Source: Taudactylus pleione
Taxonomy: Eukaryota > Chordata > Amphibia > Anura > Myobatrachidae
Assembly: GCA_031769625.1 (NCBI GenBank)
Contig: JAUIMM010000016.1
Location: forward strand, 17,561,001-17,625,000
DNA: 64,000 nucleotides
Direction: 5' to 3'
The notes below the pieces were generated by a model. The model saw only the letters and a program-made list of their open reading frames with translations, had not been told where the DNA came from and did not search any database. Made by a program: the position numbers and the translations under genes. Positions within the stretch are counted from its first letter, which is position 1. Every line of letters starts with the position of its first letter. This document shows positions 63,283-64,000 of this stretch, piece by piece.

Positions 63283-63690
63283 TTAGCCAGAGTACGATAT
63301 GGTTGCATTTTGGTAAATGTGAAAACATGCCAACCTTAAAAAAAGAGACCGTTACACATGAGTCATAATATTTGATGGAGTTGGGGGCAGGTGCAAATAA
63401 CCAGTTATGATGACGATTGTCACCAGTACCGGAGAGCAAAGGTGCTACTCTTGCCAAATTTGTGTTTTTTTTTTCAAATCCTCTTCTCTTTGGGACGTTT
63501 ACTTGTTTAAGGACTCTTCAGTTACCAGCTGAAGTTTGTAGCTTTTATAGTTTAAAAAATTATTTTGGAAATAACAATGAAACACTTGATGATTTATTAT
63601 GGCATCATGTGATCATTAGTGCACAGAAAAACCTTTCTAATGCTAATTATTTAGTGTATCGATTTACTTCTGGTAGTCTATAGATTAACC

Positions 63691-63839
63691 CAGAGGTTCC
63701 CAAACTCTATATTACAGTCCACATATTAAGGATATCCATGCTTGAGCACAGGACACTTAATTAGTGCCTCAGTCAATCTGGACTTGAGCATGGATATCCT
63801 TAAGACCTGGACTGTAATGGCAGATTTTGGCGACCTCTG
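63691..63839. mobile_element. hAT-type MITE, 149 bp
   Basis: CAGAGGTTCCCAAACTC and CGACCTCTG ends; perfect 8-bp duplication GATTAACC at 63683-63690 and 63840-63847. The inside has TATCCATGCTTGAG / CTTGAGCATGGATATCCTTAAG inverted. Confidence 0.9.
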
Positions 63840-63949
63840 GATTAACCTGTAAACTTTTACAAACAACGTTTGGTGTTGCAATACTGCTTGATACAAGACA
63901 GTTGGGTGTTGGTGCTGTGGTTAAGTAAACAGAATCTATTCTACAGTGT

Positions 63950-63968
63950 GTATGTATATATATGTATA

Positions 63969-64000
<32 letters not shown>
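63950..64000. repeat. (TATG)n/(TA)n microsatellite, continues past the window
   Basis: Alternating TATATG, TG and TA tract running to the last base. Confidence 0.93.

Noticed and set aside
1..64000. CRISPR arrays, operons, phage or other prokaryotic systems
   Set aside because: Spliced PKN2 exons, microsatellites and eukaryotic transposons show this is vertebrate nuclear DNA; no direct-repeat/spacer array is present.

Overview
The window is vertebrate nuclear DNA, most likely from an anuran amphibian. Its one host gene is on the + strand: the N-terminal half of PKN2 (protein kinase N2/PRK2). Seven consecutive coding exons lie at 33267-33561, 44409-44563, 49689-49809, 50441-50586, 56932-57145, 59991-60176 and 61070-61179. 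Every junction has AG/GT borders and a consistent reading phase. They encode the three HR1 Rho-binding repeats and the start of the C2-like domain. The first coding exon (human residues roughly 1-15) was not found and is presumably upstream. The kinase domain lies downstream, outside the window. The amphibian assignment is inference from the PKN2 divergence and the transposon mix (DIRS, Penelope-like, Tc1, many short hairpin DNA transposons); genus cannot be read from the sequence.

The first 33 kb hold no recognisable exon and appear to be upstream or first-intron sequence. From 1 to 14.4 kb they are dense in short inverted-repeat DNA elements (MITEs), many starting AGCTGGGTACACAC and flanked by TTA or TAA, nested up to four deep at 6.6-9.0 kb around a palindromic Tc1 copy. 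From 14.5 to 25.4 kb a split palindromic repeat carries two large retroelements inserted in its TA/TG-rich centre. One is a frameshifted Penelope-like element with GIY-YIG endonuclease and inverted terminal repeats carrying hammerhead-ribozyme-like motifs. The other is a nearly intact DIRS-type tyrosine-recombinase retrotransposon (gag, RT/RNase H, recombinase, inverted terminal repeats and an internal complementary region). From 25.4 to 33 kb the sequence is AT-rich with minisatellites and MITEs.

Within the PKN2 introns lie a large dinucleotide microsatellite (36 kb), a SINE-like fragment (37.5 kb), and a decayed second DIRS element (38.5-42.6 kb) interrupted by a 389-bp Tc1-derived MITE. 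A fuller but inactive Tc1 copy of the same family lies at 53.2-54.9 kb. Several hAT-type MITEs have 8-bp target duplications, and a 110-bp tandem repeat at 57.3-58.2 kb is interrupted by a GC-rich element built of consecutive hairpins.

No RNA genes, CRISPR arrays or prokaryote-type operons were seen. No wholly new biochemical system is evident. The best leads are the hairpin-chain elements, the stop/start overlaps of the DIRS reading frames, the hammerhead-like motifs in the Penelope-like termini, and the weak donor after the 186-bp PKN2 exon.
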